This document shows, one piece after another, positions 61,893 through 64,000 of a DNA stretch of 64,000 nt. Below the pieces are notes generated by a model. The model did not search any database. It was not told the origin of the DNA and worked only from the letters and a program-made list of their open reading frames with translations. A program made the translations under genes and the position numbers. Source of the DNA: Terriglobia bacterium (lineage in GTDB: Bacteria; Acidobacteriota; Terriglobia; UBA7540); NCBI GenBank assembly GCA_030040995.1, contig JASHOS010000043.1, forward strand, positions 1 to 64,000, read 5' to 3'. Numbering within the stretch: position 1 is the stretch's first letter; every line of letters begins with the position of its first letter.

Positions 61893-63646
61893 TTCTCATC
61901 TGGCTGATAGCGATTCCTCTGATTGCGGGCGTCCTCGCCTGGTTCACCGGGAAGTGGAGCAAACAGGCGCCGAGGTGGATCTCGCTGATTGCCGCCTCGA
62001 TTGACTTCGTGCTTGGCCTGGTCTTATGGAGCCGGTTCGGAAGCGAGATGCGCCTTGCCGGCAACCCCCGTTGGGTGGAACAGGTGAACTGGAGCTGGGT
62101 ACCTCAACTGGGTATCCGCTTTCATCTTGCCCTCGACGGTCTAAGCCTTCTGCTGTTGATGCTCACGTTCCTGCTGGGCATCATCTCGGTTCTGGCTTCG
62201 TGGCGGGAGATTCAGGATAAGGTCGGGTTTTTCCATCTTAATCTGATGTGGATTCTTGCCGGCATCTCCGGCGTGTTTCTGGCCGTTGATCTTTTTCTCT
62301 TTTACTTTGCATGGGAGCTGATGCTCATTCCCATGTTTTTCCTCATCGCTGTCTGGGGGCATGAGAATCGTGTCTATGCGGCGGTCAAGTTTTTCCTGTT
62401 TACCCAGCTCAGCGGATTACTGATGCTGATTTCGATCCTGGCGCTCTACGTGATTCACCATCACCTCACCGGAGTCTACACCTTCGAATACGAATCGCTT
62501 CTGGGTACCCGGCTGGCTCCGCATACGGCTTTGCTGATCATGCTGGGCTTTTTCGTGGCGTTTGCGGTGAAGCTGCCGATGTTTCCGCTCCATCCGTGGC
62601 TTCCGGACGCTCACACCGAGGCACCCACGGCGGGAAGCATTATCTTGGCGGGACTCTTGCTCAAGACCGGCGCTTACGGATTGCTGCGGTTCGTGCTTCC
62701 GCTTTTCCCCCACGCCGCACACCGCTTTGCGCCGGTCGCTCTGGTGCTGGCGGTGATCGGCATCCTTTACGGAGCCGTGATGGCTTACGGACAGACGGAT
62801 CTCAAACGGCTGGTGGCCTATACCAGCGTAAGCCATCTCGGCTTCGTTCTTCTGGGAATCTTCACTTTTAATTCATGGGCCCTTGACGGCGCCTTGATGG
62901 GCATGATCGCTCACGGTATTTCGACCGGCGCGCTCTTCATGATTACCGGCCAGCTTCAGGAACGCACCCACACACGGGAAGCCGGCCGCCTGGGGGGCCT
63001 GTGGGCGACGATGCCGCGAATGGGTGGAGCGGCGCTGTTCTTTGCGATGGGATCAATGGGTTTGCCGGGGCTGGGCGATTTCGTGGGCGAGTTTCTGGTG
63101 CTCATCGGCACGTACGAAGCGCACTTGCTCGGCCTGACGATCGCGACCTCCATCGGAATCCTCTTCTCCACGTTTTATGCCTTGCGGTTTGTGCAAGCCG
63201 GCTTTCACGGGCCGAACAGCAATAACTGGTCGGTGCAGGATCTTGTCCCCCGCGAAGTGGTCATGCTGGTCCCGATGGTCGCGATCTTGATATGGCTCGG
63301 CATCTACCCGCAGCCCATATTCAACACTTTCCGGTCCACCCGGCAGAAAATCGAGCAGTACGCCAGCTTACACGTTGGTCCGCAGCAAGCAGCGCAGAGC
63401 GGCAGAGCCGCAACCACCATAGACACCCTGCCCTCGCCCCCGTGGGGGAGAGGGTGGCTCGCGGCCGGCGTCTTCACCAGCCGGCGCGAGCCGGGCCTGC
63501 GCCCACCGAAGGTCGCTTACGCTCCAGAGCTTCAGCGACGGAGCGGCTCCTGCCCGCAGGCGGGTGAGGGGGTAGCTGAGATCGTGCAGAAAGAATCTGT
63601 GAAATCGGCGCAATCTGCGGATCTTATCCCGGAGAACACAAAGTGA
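61889..63646 (+). CDS. nuoM: NADH-quinone oxidoreductase subunit M with repeat-derived C-terminal tail
   Basis: A 585-residue antiporter-like subunit. ATG 61889 overlaps the nuoL stop. Core motifs: FYFAWELMLIPMFFLIAVWG (key Glu), KLPMFPLHPWLPDAHTEAPT, SIILAGLLLKTGAYGL and LVAYTSVSHLGFVLLGIF. Homology should end shortly after LGIYPQPIFNTF. From about residue 500 the frame runs through a GGGAGAGGG repeat and then an ATCTGCGG-type arm, giving a tail of about 85 residues (TLPSPPWGRGW, KESVKSAQSAD). nuoN overlaps the stop (GTGA). Confidence 0.94.
   Translation: MILIWLIAIPLIAGVLAWFTGKWSKQAPRWISLIAASIDFVLGLVLWSRFGSEMRLAGNPRWVEQVNWSWVPQLGIRFHLALDGLSLLLLMLTFLLGIISVLASWREIQDKVGFFHLNLMWILAGISGVFLAVDLFLFYFAWELMLIPMFFLIAVWGHENRVYAAVKFFLFTQLSGLLMLISILALYVIHHHLTGVYTFEYESLLGTRLAPHTALLIMLGFFVAFAVKLPMFPLHPWLPDAHTEAPTAGSIILAGLLLKTGAYGLLRFVLPLFPHAAHRFAPVALVLAVIGILYGAVMAYGQTDLKRLVAYTSVSHLGFVLLGIFTFNSWALDGALMGMIAHGISTGALFMITGQLQERTHTREAGRLGGLWATMPRMGGAALFFAMGSMGLPGLGDFVGEFLVLIGTYEAHLLGLTIATSIGILFSTFYALRFVQAGFHGPNSNNWSVQDLVPREVVMLVPMVAILIWLGIYPQPIFNTFRSTRQKIEQYASLHVGPQQAAQSGRAATTIDTLPSPPWGRGWLAAGVFTSRREPGLRPPKVAYAPELQRRSGSCPQAGEGVAEIVQKESVKSAQSADLIPENTK
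63389..63622. repeat. Repeat pair inside the 3' end of nuoM
   Basis: 63389-63580 is a GGGAGAGGG..GGGTGAGGGGG repeat interrupted by extra sequence (63490-63560). 63593-63622 is one arm of the ATCTGCGG family (GAATCTGTGAAATCGGCGCA and ATCTGCGGAT). Both are translated in the nuoM frame. Confidence 0.75.
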
Positions 63647-64000
63647 GTGCCACCGGTTGGTTCACGTTACTGCCGCTATTTATTCTCGGCGGTGCGTCGA
63701 TTGCCGTGATGATTGCGGTTGCGATCCGCCGCAGCCATGCTCTGGCGGTCGGGCTGACTCTAATCGGGTTGGCCCTCGCTTTTGCCTCCCTCTGGGTCGT
63801 TGCCCCGGAGACGCCGCGGCAGGTAACAGCCCTGCTCATCGTCGATTCCTATGCGCTGTTCTATATGGGTTTGGTGATCGCCTCGACGTTTGCCATCGTG
63901 CTTCTTTCTCACGCGTATTTCGAGCGGCACGAGGGCAATCCTGAAGAGCTTTATGTGCTGCTGCTGGTCGCAGCGCTGGGTTCGGCGGTGCTGGTTGCGA
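63643..64000 (+). CDS. nuoN: NADH-quinone oxidoreductase subunit N (partial)
   Basis: The first 119 codons of the third antiporter-like subunit, cut by the window end. GTG 63643 overlaps the nuoM stop and follows GGAGAA. Three to four hydrophobic helices are visible (FTLLPLFILGGASIAVMIAV, VGLTLIGLALAFASLWVV, ALFYMGLVIASTFAIVLLSH), followed by ERHEGNPEELYVLLLVAALG, the conserved E-E-Y/F-Y-x-L-L-L-x-A loop of NuoN. Confidence 0.93.
   Translation, partial: MSATGWFTLLPLFILGGASIAVMIAVAIRRSHALAVGLTLIGLALAFASLWVVAPETPRQVTALLIVDSYALFYMGLVIASTFAIVLLSHAYFERHEGNPEELYVLLLVAALGSAVLVA

Noticed and set aside
10855-63580. CRISPR array from the many repeated GGGAGAGGG units
   Set aside because: Copies are kilobases apart, differ in length and are palindromic intergenic elements; there is no regular repeat-spacer pattern and no cas gene.
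1-64000. tRNA, rRNA or riboswitch genes
   Set aside because: I looked for T-loop GGTTCGAAT-type sequences with paired stems and for known riboswitch cores in the gaps and saw none; a covariance-model scan would be needed to exclude divergent ones.

Overview
The window is GC-rich, densely coded bacterial chromosome. It most likely comes from a member of the Acidobacteriota or a close relative. This is an inference from gene content: two long MacB/FtsX-type permeases of the acidobacterial ADOP type (one behind a PadR regulator), a very large propeller-type sensor kinase, a BNR/sortilin-like secreted protein, S9 peptidase, GH127, SYLF and PEP-CTERM-like proteins, and a nuo operon with fused nuoC-nuoD. 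No rRNA, tRNA, phage, transposase or CRISPR array was recognised.

Layout. 1-1100 (minus): N-terminal part of a six-helix membrane sensor running off the left edge. 1681-9318: sugar aminotransferase, small secreted protein, GH127 glycosidase, then a propeller histidine kinase overlapping its NarL-type regulator. 9577-10700: a lone receiver domain coupled to a PEP-CTERM-like exported protein. 11529-14009: DapA-like lyase, SDR and GntR regulator, probably a small catabolic cluster. 14294-20191: BNR-repeat protein and DPP-IV-like peptidase. 20478-27345: UBP zinc finger, DUF433 protein, ADOP permease, then a minus-strand operon (TPR, DUF4097-like, HExxH protein). 27899-30162: charge-bipolar nucleoid-type protein, HipA-like kinase, DUF3037 protein. 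30641-36624: P5C dehydrogenase, two APC permeases and a Tat-exported glycosylasparaginase, pointing to amino-acid and peptide catabolism. 36968-40868: PadR-ADOP pair and a secreted protein built of two copies of one unnamed domain. 40969-48094 (minus): SYLF protein, MutL, AspS, HisS and a gamma-carbonic anhydrase. 48857-64000: the nuo operon A, B, CD, E, F, G, a GxxExxY gene, H, I, J, K, L, M and the start of N (respiratory complex I).

The outstanding non-coding theme is dispersed palindromic repeats. At least six families fill nearly every intergenic gap, including most spacers of the nuo operon. They nest in each other, and in several places they supply codons: the tail of NuoM, the tail of an APC permease, both ends of the GxxExxY protein, and possibly part of the MutL linker. 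One 89-bp element has near-perfect 18-bp terminal inverted repeats directly bounded by an 8-bp direct repeat, which is the signature of a transposed MITE. The most interesting locus is the GxxExxY gene (predicted PD-(D/E)XK nuclease fold) placed between nuoG and nuoH and bounded by two identical 39-bp repeat copies. It may be a repeat-associated nuclease cassette.
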